Positions 1 to 12,596 of a stretch of 64,000 bases of DNA are shown piece after piece (positions within the stretch are counted from its first letter, which is position 1; every line of letters starts with the position of its first letter). Where the stretch lies: NCBI GenBank assembly GCA_021186555.1, contig JAJKFL010000004.1, positions 41,584,351-41,648,350 on the forward strand. Direction: 5' to 3'. This DNA is from Reticulitermes speratus (Eukaryota; Arthropoda; Insecta; Blattodea; Rhinotermitidae). A program made the translations under genes and the position numbers. The notes under the pieces were generated by a model. That model was not told where the DNA came from and ran no database searches. It worked only from the letters and a program-made list of their open reading frames with translations.

Positions 1-5
1 CAACA

Positions 6-47
<42 letters not shown>

Positions 48-78
48 ACAAACAACAGCAACAACAACAACAACAACA
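1..78. repeat. CAA/CAG trinucleotide microsatellite
   Basis: The window opens inside an imperfect (CAA)n tract with interspersed CAG triplets. The left end is cut by the window edge, so its full length is unknown. Confidence 0.95.
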
Positions 79-1044
79 TAATCAGATTGATAGTTCTATA
101 AATCAGTACAACTGGAAAGTAGGACTTATGAGTGCTCTGTGTTTTCACTATTATGTCATGTGTGTAGGTTTTCTTTTCTCTTGGCCTAATTTTTGTTACT
201 CAGTCATGTTGAAATATAAATAGCTTTGTTAGGTTTTAGATATACTTTGTTAAAGTCTTAAACTGTGGGTTTATCAGCTAATTACCAGTTGTATAATTTA
301 TGTTGTAATTCTGTCAGAGATAAAAGCTGTGTGTCTTATCTCTTCCTTAACAATGCAGCCTTGACCACTTTGTGAGATCCTTCAGGTATATACCAAGGTA
401 TTCATAATAGAGTCTTGGTAACAGGGTTTGGATGCATACAATACATAAACATCTTGAAGGAGAGAGCCCCATTTCATAAATCAGGAAAGTAATCAACCTC
501 ACTTAATGACAGCCAGAGCTCACCTGAAGGGAGAGTGGTTTGTGCAGTAGGAGGAGAAGGGGGGAAGCTGACTCACCAGTTGCGTGGTCTCATCCTGATT
601 TTTCTGAACCAACCATGAAAGCTTGGAGTGATGGTACTAAGATGCGTGCTCACTGAAGGTTGAAATTCTGAATATTGACTCTCTATTCTTACATTGAAAT
701 GGACTACAGTCATTTCTATCCCCTTCTTTCCATTTCCCTGCTCACAGTTAATGCTCTGAGCAAGTTAGTGTGGCATTAATGCTCTAGACCAGTGCACTAA
801 TGCCTTAGAATTAGTTTCTGTTGATTGTTACTTTAGGGCAGCATCTCACATACAATATGAATTAAGACAGCTGTCTTCAGTAATCGAAGGATTAATCAGC
901 TGTAATCAGCCTAATATGTACTGATTTTTGGGGTATGAGGCAAGCACAACTAATAGAGAAAACAAAGTGTTTGGTACGTTTGACAAGAGGACCAATCCAG
1001 CAAAACAGAAACTGATTGCTCATCGCCTTTTACAGCACCCAAAG
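79..1044. other. No recognisable feature
   Basis: This is AT-rich unique-looking DNA. I see no exon with family similarity, no RNA gene and no clear repeat. Confidence 0.4.
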
Positions 1045-1205
1045 CTTTTTATCACATTGCAACCAACTGCCACTTGACCCTGTCATCAGCCATTTAATCC
1101 AGTCCACACCCCTTCCCCATACCCTGTTTATCGTTTGTTTTAATATTATCCTCCCATGTATGTCTTGGTCTGCCAAGTAGTCTCTTCCCGTCAGGTTGTC
1201 AACTA
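1045..1205 (-). pseudogene. 3' tail fragment of an RTE-like endonuclease/reverse transcriptase retroelement
   Basis: On the minus strand around 1120-1200 a segment reads like KRLLGRPRHTWEDNIK. This is the basic C-terminal tail that ends many insect RTE-like reverse transcriptases. A degraded 'DWI..A.DRVKWQLV' continuation follows down to about 1050. Only about 50 codons remain and the frame is broken. The same tail type recurs at 29140-29445 and 59745-60195, which supports the family call. No catalytic region is present, so this is a dead 5'-truncated copy. Confidence 0.5.
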
Positions 1206-3714
1206 TATTCTTGCATTATACTCATCTTTGTCATGCCAGGTCATGTGCAACTCTTCAGAACAGTGAGAGCTGTCAGCAGCTGCCTACCCTCGCTGTCTGC
1301 TACTTCATATTCCTAGGGACATTATTTTATCTGACAACTGTCACTAGTCACTTACAGTTGGCTTGCTTAACTTATAACATTTTGACGTCCATTGAACAGC
1401 AAGTGTGTTAGATACACAATGTGTCTGCAATACATTTCCCACAACGTCTTTAAATACAGTGAGGAAAAATGTAATATTGTAACTGCAGTACATTGCACTG
1501 AAACACATGGACTGTGACTGAACTGCAGAGTGGAATAGTGGTGAGTGCTGCGTTGCCTGCCGCTATGTCAAATGATGTGAGTGAAGAGTGATGCGCTTTG
1601 CCGGATAAAATAATGTATAGCTATTTGGGGCTACCCTTCATATATTCAGGACATCTAAATGCATAACCTGAGACATACCATCTCATTGTGACAGCAGACC
1701 TACTTGCTATCCTAATGCTTGCTTGTGGAAATGGTTATTGAGCCACTTCAGTTCATGTTCCTCTAACATCCATTTTAATATTATTTTCACACTTTTCTCA
1801 CTTTTCTGAGAGGTTTCCCAGCTTCAGTTTGGTTTGCAGATCTTCTCTTTCCAGCCTAAGCTACTTGCTCAGTCAACACAATGCCCTTCATCTGTCTTGC
1901 CTCAAGAATCCTACCTAAGCTGTACATAAATTTCAGATTTTGCTCGTATTCAGAGTGTCCGTGAAATCTCCATCTAATTCATAAAGGTGAAAGTTACAAA
2001 ATTACCTCAACAAGTGCCGTTCCACATTGCAACTGAACTGTGTATATTGTGTTGAAGTACAATCCAATGTTGAAGGTATATTAACTCTTTAAAGCCCAGT
2101 AATTTCTATACATACCACCAACTTTAGGACTAAAAGTTCCGCATTCTGGTCACACTGTGTAGTTGTGTTCGGTATGAGTCTCACAGTAAACAATTGTTAT
2201 GTCCCTATGCAGCATTAACCTATTGGTCTTTGTAATGAAAATGCAATCTATTCACTGTGATGTACAAAATGAATCCTTATATGTACTGTAATGTATATTA
2301 TGTTAGTCATTAAATGTACCTCTATTTATATGTTAAATTGCTTTGGTTTCAGCAAGGTAGACAGGGAGTTTTGGGATGCCCTCTATTGTAGTTGTATTCC
2401 CTGATTCATCTTATATTGGCTAAACTATTTTATTGAATGCCTTTGTTTTCAGACACTTACAGTTTAATATAGCTGATGTTTCACAACTGTATAAAACTAT
2501 ATTTGAAATTGTTTTTCCATCTATGTGTATGGCTTAATGTTTGCTATCGTGTACACACTTCAGGCTGAACACCAGTAAACATTTCCTGAACTGTTCTTCA
2601 ATACTTTCATTCTGAACCTCACTGTTCTTAAATTTTGTGTTTTAATGGTGGTGCAGACACTGCAATACCTTCAGATTTGTGTGTGGCTAAGAAAGTATGT
2701 GTGTACCTTTGCTTATGTAGAGAGCTTGGCCGTGGTGTATCTGCTACCTCAAACCAGAACGTCAAGGATGTGGCCTGTGTTGAACAAGACAAAGGGACTG
2801 TATGTGATATAATGCAAAAATGAGCAGCAAAAAAGTTTAATATTATCAGTGAAAAGATCTGTTCATTTTGAGCAGTGACTGGTTTGGTATGTGTGGGAAA
2901 TAGTGACTTGTTTGCATAACTTCCTGTATCATTATTACAAACAGTATAGATCAACTGTGTACATTTAGAGATAGCAAGATAAACATGTACATAGATAAGC
3001 AAAGTTGCATGAGTCAGCTTTTCCTGGTGTTTTATTTGGTTGTAAGAACGTAGGAAGGTAAGAGGAAGTAGCAGATACATGATGATGGAGGCAGAAGGCT
3101 CTTCTGAAATGCTGGTACACATTTACCAAAATATGTGCCACCACATCCCCACAAGACTGTCATCATTTTCTGACTGCTGTTGAAACCATAAACCATCCAC
3201 CTTCTTGTTCCATAATTGAGAAGCTTATTTTCAGGAACACAATGTCCACTTCTGTCAAGAATTGAGTTTTGATTGTGCAACACTGAAGGTAAATGTATGT
3301 GAAAATGGAAGTACAAAGTGTGCAATGTAGGCCTACGGTGCCGGAATTAACACAAATAGGACTGCAGTTGTTGTACCCAGCACTGGAATCTGCATCATGC
3401 TTGTTTTTCCCATAGATAACATAAAGTGTTACCAAAGTGGACATACATGTTTCTGAAATTAAGCTCCTCATTTTGGCAGTTTGAAAATTGCTGTATAAAG
3501 GGAAACAATGAGGTTATGACATTGGAAATGTGAAGCATATAGCAGCACTGTCAGTGATGTTAGCTATGTGGCACTGTTATGTGCCATGGCACAGTGCCCA
3601 TAACGATGACACAGTTCTGAACATAAATCTTCAACATAGATTTCTCAAATTATTTATCTTAATTAATAATTTTGTTTCCCCTCATAACCCTCTGAAGCCT
3701 GACAAGAACAAAGT
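1206..3714. other. No recognisable feature
   Basis: This is AT-rich non-coding DNA. The open frames at 2628-3122 and 3163-3471 have no family resemblance, and I regard them as chance frames. Confidence 0.4.
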
Positions 3715-3800
3715 GACAGTACTTTTCTGTCCATTGCTGCCGTGATGCCTGAAAGACATTGCTTTATTTGGAGGTTCCCAGGCCTGTAGTATTAAGACAA
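3715..3800 (-). repeat. Left flank of SINE/satellite locus 1
   Basis: This stretch aligns by eye with 9250-9360, the left flank of the larger satellite locus. Shared blocks include 'gtacttttctgtcca / gtacttttctatcca' and 'aggttcccaggc'. Both then run into 'aagatgagtatg' at the start of their arrays. In the minus orientation it is the 3' tail side of the insertion. The homology shows that the two loci are copies of the same composite repeat. Confidence 0.6.
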
Positions 3801-4694
3801 AGATGAGTATGGAGCATTGATGGAATGATACTGACAGGGGAAAACTGAAGTACTGGGAGAAAAACATTATACAGCGTTGGTGGTAGATGAATGAATGAGT
3901 ATGGAGCATTGGTGGAATTATACTGACAGGAGAAACTGAAGTACTGGGAGAAAAACATTATACAGCGTCGGCGGTAGATGAATGAATGAGTATGGAGCTT
4001 TGGTGGAATGATACTGACAGGAGAAACTGAAGTACTGGGAGAAAAACATCATACAGCGTCGGTGGTAGATGGATGAATGAATGAGTATGGAGCTTTGGTG
4101 GAATGATACTGACAGGGGGAAACTGAAGTACTGGGAGAAAAACATTATACAGCGTTTGTGGTAGATGAATGAATGAGTATGGAGCATTGGTGGAATGATA
4201 CTGACAGGGGAAAACTGAAGTACTGGGAGAAAAACATTATACAGCATTTGTGGTAGATGAATGAATGAGTATGGAGCATTGGTGGAATGATACTGACAGG
4301 GGAAAACTGAAGTACTGGGAGAAAAACATTATACAGCATTTGTGGTAGATGAATGAATGAGTATGGAGCATTGGTGGAATGATACTGACAGGGGAAAACT
4401 GAAGTACTTTGAGAAAAACATTATACAGCGTTTGTGGTAGATGAATGAATGAGTATGGAGCATTGGTGGAATGATACTGACAGGGGAAAACCGAAGTACT
4501 GGGAGATAAACATTATACAGCGTCGGTGGTAGATAAATGAATGAGTATGGAGCATTGGTGGAATGATACTGACAGGGGAAACTGAAGTACTGGGAGAGAA
4601 ACATTATACAGCGTTGGTGGTAGATAAATGAATGAGTATGGAGCATTGGTGGAATGATACTGACAGGGAAAAACTGAAGTACTAGCAGAAAAAC
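3801..4694 (-). repeat. 92-bp satellite, about 10 units, derived from a SINE body
   Basis: The unit runs from 'gagtatggagcattggtgga' to 'cagcgttggtggtagatgaa', with a 92-bp spacing (3805, 3897 and so on). Units differ by point changes and small indels. Read on the minus strand, the unit contains the 'agtacttcagttttcccctg' and 'tcattccacc..tgctcca' blocks found in the intact SINEs at 25302, 37228 and 40033. The array is therefore an internal expansion of a minus-strand SINE, and the SINE head follows directly at 4690-4812. Confidence 0.9.
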
Positions 4695-4812
4695 CTGTGC
4701 CAGTGCCACTTTTTACACCACAAATCTCATATGCACTGGCACGAGATCAAACCTGCGCCTTCATGGTGAAAGGCTGGTGACTTACTGCCTGAGCCATGGC
4801 ACAGCTTTGAAG
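4690..4812 (-). repeat. tRNA-derived SINE head of satellite locus 1
   Basis: The reverse complement reads gtgccatggctcaggcagta (A-box-like), then a 'ggtttgatct' B-box-like stretch. Next come the 'gagatttgtggtg' and 'agtggcactggcacagg' blocks that are also seen in the SINE at 37228. It joins the 92-bp array without a gap, so head plus array form one insertion. Pol III boxes are recognisable but diverged. Confidence 0.75.
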
Positions 4813-4945
4813 CCTGAAGTTCATCTAAATAACATATAGAATTTGAGTTCCAACCTCACACAAACAAAGGCAGTTAGTTTAATGGAGTTCAGGGAAATAA
4901 TCACTGTTTATTGTGAGGATTATACAAAACATGTAAATACACTGT
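4813..4945. repeat. Flank homologous to the 114-bp satellite unit
   Basis: The segment with 'cagttagtttaatg', 'gaaataatcactgttta' and 'acaaaacatgtaaatacac' aligns with one unit of the array at 12600-13715. There it reads 'cagttaatg', 'gaaataatcgctgttt' and 'acaaaacacataaatac'. Here it is single copy. It therefore represents the pre-expansion state of that satellite. Confidence 0.6.
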
Positions 4946-5094
4946 GTGGGCAAAATGCAGTCTTTGCATTTTAAAGTATGTGGTACATTTACTTTCCATT
5001 GTGGTTAGAGGGTTCAGTTAACTTGTGGTAACATTACTTCAGAGAGACATGAAAAACTGTGACACAGATCATGACTGAGTGTTTGGAATGCAGA

Positions 5095-5330
5095 TTTGAC
5101 AACATCAGAATAGTTGATGATTCCAGTCTTCTGGGATGTGATGTAGTCATAGTGCCTTCATCATCAAGGTCAGACAGTCGAAGAAGACAAGAAGACTGCT
5201 TCACCCTGACAGTGAAGGCACTACGATCCTGAGAAATGTCAGGAACTACTCGCCCAACATGCCAGAAGACTGGAATCTTGAGCAACACTGCTGTAAGAAC
5301 CTTGAATTTTGTATGTCATGATTTCCATTT
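5095..5330. repeat. Fold-back (snap-back) repeat, 'ttctgggatgtga' family
   Basis: The left arm contains 'gattccagtcttctgg' near 5120. The right arm contains its inverse, 'ccagaagactggaatc', near 5262. The sequence between can also fold. The same arm sequence recurs at 36525, 41446, 46705, 49735, 50260 and 60595. No coding capacity remains. Confidence 0.65.
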
Positions 5331-6797
5331 CACCATGCCAAATTATCCTGCCATTTTATTTGGTGTGAAATAACACTTTAAGTGCATATATTGTCATTAA
5401 ATAACTTTTGAACCAATCAGCCATCTAGTGTGTACAGCAGCAAGAATCTGAAGTGTACTTTGTACTTGTACGGTATTTGTGTTCAGGCAGCAGATATTTC
5501 AAAATTCACTGCACAAAACATGAAGTTTATGCCTTTATCCACGTTTAGTGGTGTCCAGATTACTTGCTAGCTGAGCTCCCTAACATTGTACATAGCTGCA
5601 CTCAGCAGAGCATGGTCACTGCTACACCTCTTTGAAAACCTTTACTCTATTGCGAGTACATTTATACTTTCAGTCATGGTGGACATTTCTGGAACGAACA
5701 GAAAACGCTTGGTGGTGCACGTGCAGTGCTTCCCCTCTTAGCAGCTTGCCTCGTCATACCACACCTACTACTATGTTACCCGTGTAATGAAAAGGAAAGA
5801 AATTTGGAATGTGGTATGAAAGAGATCCAATAACCATATCCCAACACTTCCACATCACTTTAACCATCATGGCTACCATATACATATTGGCAAGAGCACT
5901 GAGTAAATTTTATATGTGTGTTTTCCATTAGATCTGTGAAAGGGAAAAATAGATAGGAAAGTTATGTACATATTTGTGTGTACAGATATCACACTCTGAT
6001 GTGTGATAATAAAACAAGAACAATCATAATGAAATTAGAAAATAAACAGTGTATGACATAAGCAAACTTTGCAGTATACTACACCTACACACAGCAGTTA
6101 AATAACCACACAAGTGTAAAAAAAAGGGCCTTAATAATGCAGCAAAATTCTGTTAAATGTGACTTGCATGGGACCGGACAGGTGTTGATTATCATACAGT
6201 ACCTATACTGACCTAAGTTCTTACAGGTAATTTTTTGTTACTGCTCCTATACTTGGGCTGTACAACTAATCAGAGGAGTATTCCATTTGGATCTCCATCT
6301 GCCAGTTCAAGGTCATAAGGCCCTCTTCTATGTTTTCTGGACTCTTCATAACTGAAGAAGTTGATGGAGTAAGAGACAGGGGGTCAGGAGGTACCACAAC
6401 AGTTGTTGTACAGACACTCTTGGAGACCTTTCAAACGTGCCCCTGAGATGTATCTGTTTCATTGATGAAGTTTCTTTCTGGCAAAATGCAAAACTTTGAT
6501 CTTGGGACTACTGTCCTCAAGTGCCGGATTATCGGGATTTCTGAATTACAAGATATCGGATTAACGGAGTTTTGCTGTATATAATTGGTAATTTTAATAG
6601 TTTCATGGTACAGGGACTAAAGTGAAAATGTAATGTAAATATGAGGTGAAAACACAATGCTATAATGCAAAACAAATACCTGGGTCCTGTAAGTGTATGT
6701 ATATAAGTACTTTACGTATTTTAATGTATCGTGTCAGTACAGCCCTTAAGTATTAATAATATATCAATGGTAATGGCCGGTAATTTATGTAAAATGC
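5331..6797. other. No recognisable feature
   Basis: This is AT-rich unique-looking DNA without supported genes or repeats. Confidence 0.4.
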
Positions 6798-6850
6798 TAT
6801 ATGATGACACTGGTGATAGTTTCATGAAAACTGAAACATGTCTGTTGTAG
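6798..6850 (+). ncRNA. Hammerhead-ribozyme-like motif (degenerate core)
   Basis: The core reads CUGGUGA (6810-6816; consensus CUGANGA, so A6 is G), then one extra U. A 5-bp helix AGUUU/AAACU (6818-6822 with 6828-6832) follows, then GAAA (6833-6836), CAUG and UC (6841-6842). Bases 6806-6809 (gaca) can pair with 6843-6846 (uguu) as helix I. All three helices can be drawn. The A6 change would be expected to impair cleavage, so this is probably a relic. Confidence 0.4.
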
Positions 6851-8609
6851 GTGTAAGATAAGGTGAATGTACAATTTGTGTAATGTAAAAGTATATATTT
6901 AGTTATGAAGCAGAGCAAATTGTTAACTGACTGCAGAGTAACATTACCTGTGCAGCTGTTCAAGTTGACACTAAACCATGTGAAGGTTGAAGTGTGACTG
7001 CTTGCATTAGATAACTGAACTCTTCATGGTGACAGATAACTGATAATGATAAAGTTGAGTAATTCATTTGTCATTGAGTCAACAGGCAGGCTAAGGATGA
7101 CATTTGCAGTGCTCTTTATCTGAAAGCTTATTTTGCCAGTAATAGTTTTGATGGTTATAGAAGCAGAATATTGAAACACAAGCAGATAAGATAAGTGTTC
7201 AGAGCCATAACAACAGCACTAAAAGTTATGGAGTAGTCTGAGGTGATAAATTTTATTACATCCAGGTAGATGATGGAAATTGACATTAAGACTTGAATTT
7301 TGAGATACTCACAGCTGCAAACATTAAAGGTGCAGCATTCTGAGATGTGACACTGTACCAGTAGTGTGGAGCAACTTGTGCCTCCATCTTTAGAGTAATC
7401 AGACTACACAGAATATGGCAGTCATGCCTTGAAGCAGTCCCAACTGTGGACTTGCCTCACTTTTTCCCTAGGCAAATACTGTAATGAGTTACACCTTAGC
7501 TAGGCTAATGTCACCTGCCTATCATTATACCCTTTTCAACCTCAGTATTTTATACAGGGTTGTAAAATAACCAAGCAATTATCTAGGCATGTCATTAATA
7601 CCTTTCATACATTCCAAAATTGTGTCATAATTAATTTAACGTTCATAATCCCACTTTAATTTTTATGACTTTTACTGCTGACATTGAGCCTTTGAAGCCC
7701 AAAAGCATGGAATTTAAGACAAGTAAAATAAATTAATTCCTCTACAAATTTTCGTTATGGTAATTAACAGGAAACAGCAATGACCCCATCATGTGATGGG
7801 TTAATGTAATATTCAGCTTATCTTTCTGGCTCTGTTGCAACCGACTGAAATCCAAAATTGTGGTGTCACGTACAAACCAAGGAAAGCATGAAAATCCTGG
7901 TTGTGACATTACTCTACAACCAAGCTCTATTGTAACCATGGCAACTCAGGGGTGACTTCCTGTGACTCATTCAGTCACACTAAACACATTATATAGAGTA
8001 GATTATCAACATAATTAAGTAAGGAAATATAATGCAGTGTCTTCCATGAAAGCTTGTTAGTTGTTCAGGTGATGAAGAACTTTCCTGCTTTTATGGTAGC
8101 TGATAGTTCTTTACTGTGTTTACAAAAACCCACCGCTGGTCCATCTCTGTAACTTTGTGAATCTGTCCCATAACGTGGAAAGGCGTGACAGTGCTGCAGA
8201 AACTGATACAATGTCTGTCCTGATGATGGAGACAGATTTTCCAACCAATACAATTTCCTGTGACCATTTCCGTTCAGTATAATTTTCTGTTGTCTTTAGG
8301 CATTATTTTTTGCCATGGATGCTGTGACAGTGTCAGAAATGGAACCACATTCCACCTCAACAGTCCTTGAGAAGCGGTTTTGAAGTTTTTGAAAAATGGT
8401 CTTGGCATGTAGTGATTACCTATGTCAGTTTATCTTGTCTAGATTAGATAACAAGTCTCATCTTACTACAACTGCAAATATCCAGGCTTCCTGGAACTAA
8501 CATTCCTGTGTCATTAGGTGTAAAAACACAACACACCTATTGAAAGTTACAGATCAAGTTTCTGAATGACACTTTAAGAAAAAGTTTGTAGCTGTCTGTA
8601 TGTGTCTCT
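6851..8609. other. No recognisable feature
   Basis: This is AT-rich DNA. A weak relative of the fold-back family may lie near 7300-7370. No gene is supported. Confidence 0.35.
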
Positions 8610-8850
8610 CATTTTATATCTATCTGTGTGTGACCTTCACTTTATAGCTATCTGCGTGTGTTTGTGAATTTATAGCAATCTGTGTGTCCCTCACTTTATA
8701 GCTATCTGCGTGTGTTTGTGAATTTATAGCAATCTGTGTGTCCCTCACTTTATAGCTATCTGCGTGTGTTTGTGAATTTATAGCAATCTGTGTGTCCCTC
8801 ACTTTATAGCTATATGTGTGTCCCTCAATTTATAGCTATCTGTATGCCCT
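8610..8850. repeat. 54-bp minisatellite, about 3-4 units
   Basis: The repeat contains 'tttatagctatctgcgtgtg' alternating with 'tttatagcaatctgtgtgtc'. Two related half-units of about 27 bp make a 54-bp higher-order period. It stays open in one minus-strand frame only because 54 is divisible by three. Confidence 0.9.
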
Positions 8851-8919
8851 TAACTTTGAACTTTTGAACCAGTTTGTTGATTTTTGCTTAAGTTGATGTG
8901 AATGCAACGAGTGGCAGCG

Positions 8920-9080
8920 TCACGTTCCATCCGTTTTGTCCCTCAGTACAGAATGGATAGACGGCGTGCTGTGCCCCAGAGGTTGTCTGAGTATTGTGAT
9001 GAAGGTAAAAATGTCCAACTCTGCCGGGAATCGAATCTCAGACTGGAGAGCCGAGGAATCACGTTTAGATCCCCGACGAG
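8920..9080 (-). repeat. tRNA-derived SINE, second family (head only)
   Basis: On the minus strand a B-box-like 'gagattcgattcccgg' is preceded about 55 nt upstream by an A-box-like 'ccggctcgtcggg'. It is followed by 'cagagttggacatttttacc', like the post-B-box region of other tRNA-derived SINEs. This family differs from the 'gtgccatggctcag' SINEs. It could be a degraded tRNA pseudogene instead. Confidence 0.45.
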
Positions 9081-9249
9081 CCGGACGGTCTGTCCGTGTC
9101 CATCATCCTGTCAGCCAGGTACTGGCAACAGAGCAACTGGGGGCTGAGCTCAACACTGACCACACCTCCATCTGGTGCGGAGGTTAGTGCGCGGAGCCTT
9201 GCCTCCTCCTCCCCTATACGTCCTTATGACGTGTTTAACCTTTTAAAGA

Positions 9250-9360
9250 TTAAATGAAAGTACTTTTCTATCCAATGTCCCGCGATTCCAAACTGACACT
9301 TGTTAAAGGTTCCCAGGCTTGGCCTGTCTGTCCTACTGACAATAGTAACGTCTATGTGAA
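9250..9360 (-). repeat. Left flank of SINE/satellite locus 2
   Basis: This segment is homologous to 3715-3800 (see that entry). It enters the large array at 9361 through the same 'gaagatgagtatg' junction. Confidence 0.6.
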
Positions 9361-12300
9361 GATGAGTATGCAGCATTGGCGGAATGATACTGACAGGGGA
9401 AAACTGAAGTACTGGGAGAAAAACATTATACAGCGTTGGTGGTAGATGAATGAATGAGTATGGAGCATTGGTGGAATGATACTGACAGGGGAAAACTGAA
9501 GTACTGGGAGAGAAACATTATACAGTGTTGGTGGTAGATGTATGAATGAGTATGGAGCATTGGTGGAATGATACTCACATGGGAAAACTGAAGTACTGGG
9601 AGAAAAACATCATACAGCGTCGGTGGTAGATGAATGAATGAGTATGGAGCATTGGTGGAATGATACTGACAGGGGAAAACTGAAGTACTGGGAGAGAAAC
9701 ATTATACAGCGTTGGTGGTAGATGGATGAATGAGTATGGAGCATTGATGGAATGATACTGACAGGGGAAAACTGAAGTACTGGGAGAAAAACATTATACA
9801 GCGTTTGTGGTAGATGAATGAATGAGTATGGAGCATTGGTGGAATGATACTGACAGGGGAAAACTGAAGTACTGGGAGAAAAACATTATACAGCGTCGGT
9901 GGTAGATGGATGAATGAATGAGTATGGAGCATTGGTGGAATGATACTGACATGGGAAAACTGAAGTACTGGGAGAAAAACATCATACAGCGTCGGTGGTA
10001 GATGAATGAATGAGTATGGAGCATTGGTGGAATGATACTGACAGGGGAAAACTGAAGTACTGGGAGAGAAACATTATACAGCGTTGGTGGTAGATGGATG
10101 AATGAGTATGGAGCATTGGTGGAATGATACTGACAGGGGAAAACTGAAGTACTGGGAGAAAAACATTATACAGCGTTTGTGGTAGATGGATGAATGAGTA
10201 TGGAGCTTTGGTGGAATGATACTGACAGGGGAAAACTGAAGTACTGGGAGAGAAACATTATACAGCGTTGGTGGTAGATGGATGAATGAGTATGGAGCAT
10301 TGGTGGAATGATACTGACAGGGGAAAACTGAAGTACTGGGAGAAAAACATTATACAGCGTTTGTGGTAGATGAATGAATGAGTATGGAGCATTGGTGGAA
10401 TGATACTGACAGGGAAAACCGAATTATCTGGGAGATAAACATTATACAGCGTCGGTGGTAGATAAATGAATGAGTATGGAGCATTGGTGGAATGATAGTG
10501 ACAGGGGAAAACTGAAGTACTGGGAGATAAACATTATACAGCGTCGGTAGATAAATGAATGAGTATGGAGCGTTGGTGGAATGATACTGACAGGGGAAAA
10601 CCGAAGTACTGGGAGATAAACATTATACAGCGTCGGTAGATAAATGAATGAGTATGGAGCGTTGGTGGAATGATACTGACAGGGGAAAACTGAAGTACTG
10701 GGAGAAAAACATTATACAGCGTTGGTGGTAGATGAATGAATGAGTATGGAGCATTGGTGGAATGATACTGACAGGGGAAAACTGAAGTACTGGGAGAAAA
10801 ACATTATACAGCATTGGTGGTAGATGAATGAATGAGTATGGAGCATTGGTGGAATGATACTGACAGGGGAAAACTGAAGTACTGGGAGAGAAACATTATA
10901 CAGCGTTGGTGGTAGATGAATAAATGAGTATGGAGCATTGGTGGAATGATACTGACAGGGGAAAACTGAAGTACTGGGAGAAAAACATTATACAGCGTTG
11001 TGGTAGATGAATGAATGAGTATGGAGCATTGGTGGAATGATACTGACAGGGGAAAACGAAGTACTGGGAGAGAAACATTATACAGCGTTGGTGGTAGATG
11101 AATGAATGAGTATGGAGCATTGGTGGAATGATACTGACAGGGGAAAACGAAGTACTGGGAGAAAAACATTATACAGCGTTGGTAGATAATGAATGAGTAT
11201 GGAGCTTGGTGGAATGATACTGACAGGGGAAAACTGAAGTACTGGGAGAAAAACATTATACAGCGTTGGTGTAGATGAATGAATGAGTATGGAGCATTGG
11301 TGGAATGATACTGACAGGGAAAACCGAAGTACTGGAGAAAACATTATACGCTGTCGTAGATAATGAATGGTATGGAACATTGTGGAATGATACTGACAGG
11401 GGAAACTGAGTACTGGAGAAAAAATTATACAGCTGGTGTAGATGATAATGAGTATGGAGCATGGTGAATGATACTGCTCGGGAAAACCGATAGTACTGGG
11501 AGAAAAATTATACAGCTTGGTGGTGATAAGATGAGTATGGACATTGGTGGAATGATACTGACAGGGAAACTGAAGTACTGGGAGAAAAATTATACAGCGT
11601 CGTGGTAGATGTATAACATATGGACGTTGGTGAATGATACTGACAGGGAAACTGAGTACTGGAAAAACATTATACGCGTTGGTTGTAGATGAATGAATGA
11701 GTATGGAGCATTTGTGGAATGATACTGACAGGGAAACCTGAAGTACTGGAGAGAAACACATTATACCAGCGTCGTGGTAGATGTATGATAGTATGGAACG
11801 TGTGTGGAATGATACTGACAGGGGAAAACATGAAGTACTGGGAGAAAAACATTATACGCGTTGGTGGTAGATGAATGAATGAGTATGGAGATTGTGGAAT
11901 GATACTGACAGGGAAAACTGAAGTACTGGGAGAAAAACATTATACAGCGTCGTGGTAGATGATGAATGAGTATGAGTTGGTGGAATGATACTGACAGGGG
12001 AAATGAAGTACTGGGAGAAAAAATTATACAGCGTTGGTGATGAAAGAGTATGAAGGTGGATGTATACGGGAAAACGATATGAGAAAAACTATAAGGTGGT
12101 GTAATGAATGATGAAGGGCATTGTGGAAATACTGACAGGAACTAGTACTGGGAGAAAAACATTATACAGCGTCGGTGGTAGTGAATGAATGATAGGATGC
12201 ATTGGTGGAATGATACTGACAGGGGAAAACTGAAGTACTGGAGAAAACATTATACAGCGTCGTGGTAGATGAATGAATGAGTATGGAGCATGTGGAATAT

Positions 12301-12500
12301 ACTGCAGGGGAACTAAGTACTGGGAGAAAACATTATACAGTCCGTACGGAGGTAATCATGGATGATACGAAACTGAGTATGGGAATTATGTGTAGTGAAT
12401 ATATATCAGGGCAATTCTGGTTGGTCTGGGAAAAACATTTACAGCGTCGGTGAGAGAATAAGTAAGCATTTTGGAATGTACTGACAGGACCGAGTACTGC
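9361..12500 (-). repeat. 92-bp SINE-derived satellite, about 34 units
   Basis: The unit is the same as at 3801-4694, spaced about 92 bp. Up to about 11180 the units are well preserved, with recurrent variants (cagcgtcggtgg, cagcgttggtgg, cagcgtttgtgg). Some truncated units lack 'ggt' near 10545 and 10632. From about 11180 to 12500 nearly every unit carries several single-base deletions, unlike the units before. On the minus strand the array reads into a degraded SINE head at 12501-12596. Confidence 0.93.
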
Positions 12501-12596
12501 GAGAAAACACCTGTCACAGTGCCAGTTAGTCACCACAGAATCTGCATAGCTGGCTGGGGTCAACCGATTAGCCGGTCCAAGAACCAAGTTATTTAA
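12501..12596 (-). repeat. Degraded SINE head of satellite locus 2
   Basis: In reverse complement the blocks 'gctatgcagattctgtggtg' and 'actggcactgtgacaggtg' correspond to 'gagatttgtggtg' and 'agtggcactggcacagg' of the SINE. The A/B-box part is strongly corrupted. Its position at the array edge matches locus 1. Confidence 0.55.

Noticed and set aside
3764..4709. Overlapping minus-strand frames reading MLYNVFLPVLQFS..SIIPPMLHTHS
   Set aside because: These are translations of the 92-bp SINE-derived satellite in shifting frames.
8200..8245. Further hammerhead-like candidate (cctgatgatggagacag)
   Set aside because: The first box fits, but helix II and GAAA cannot be drawn.
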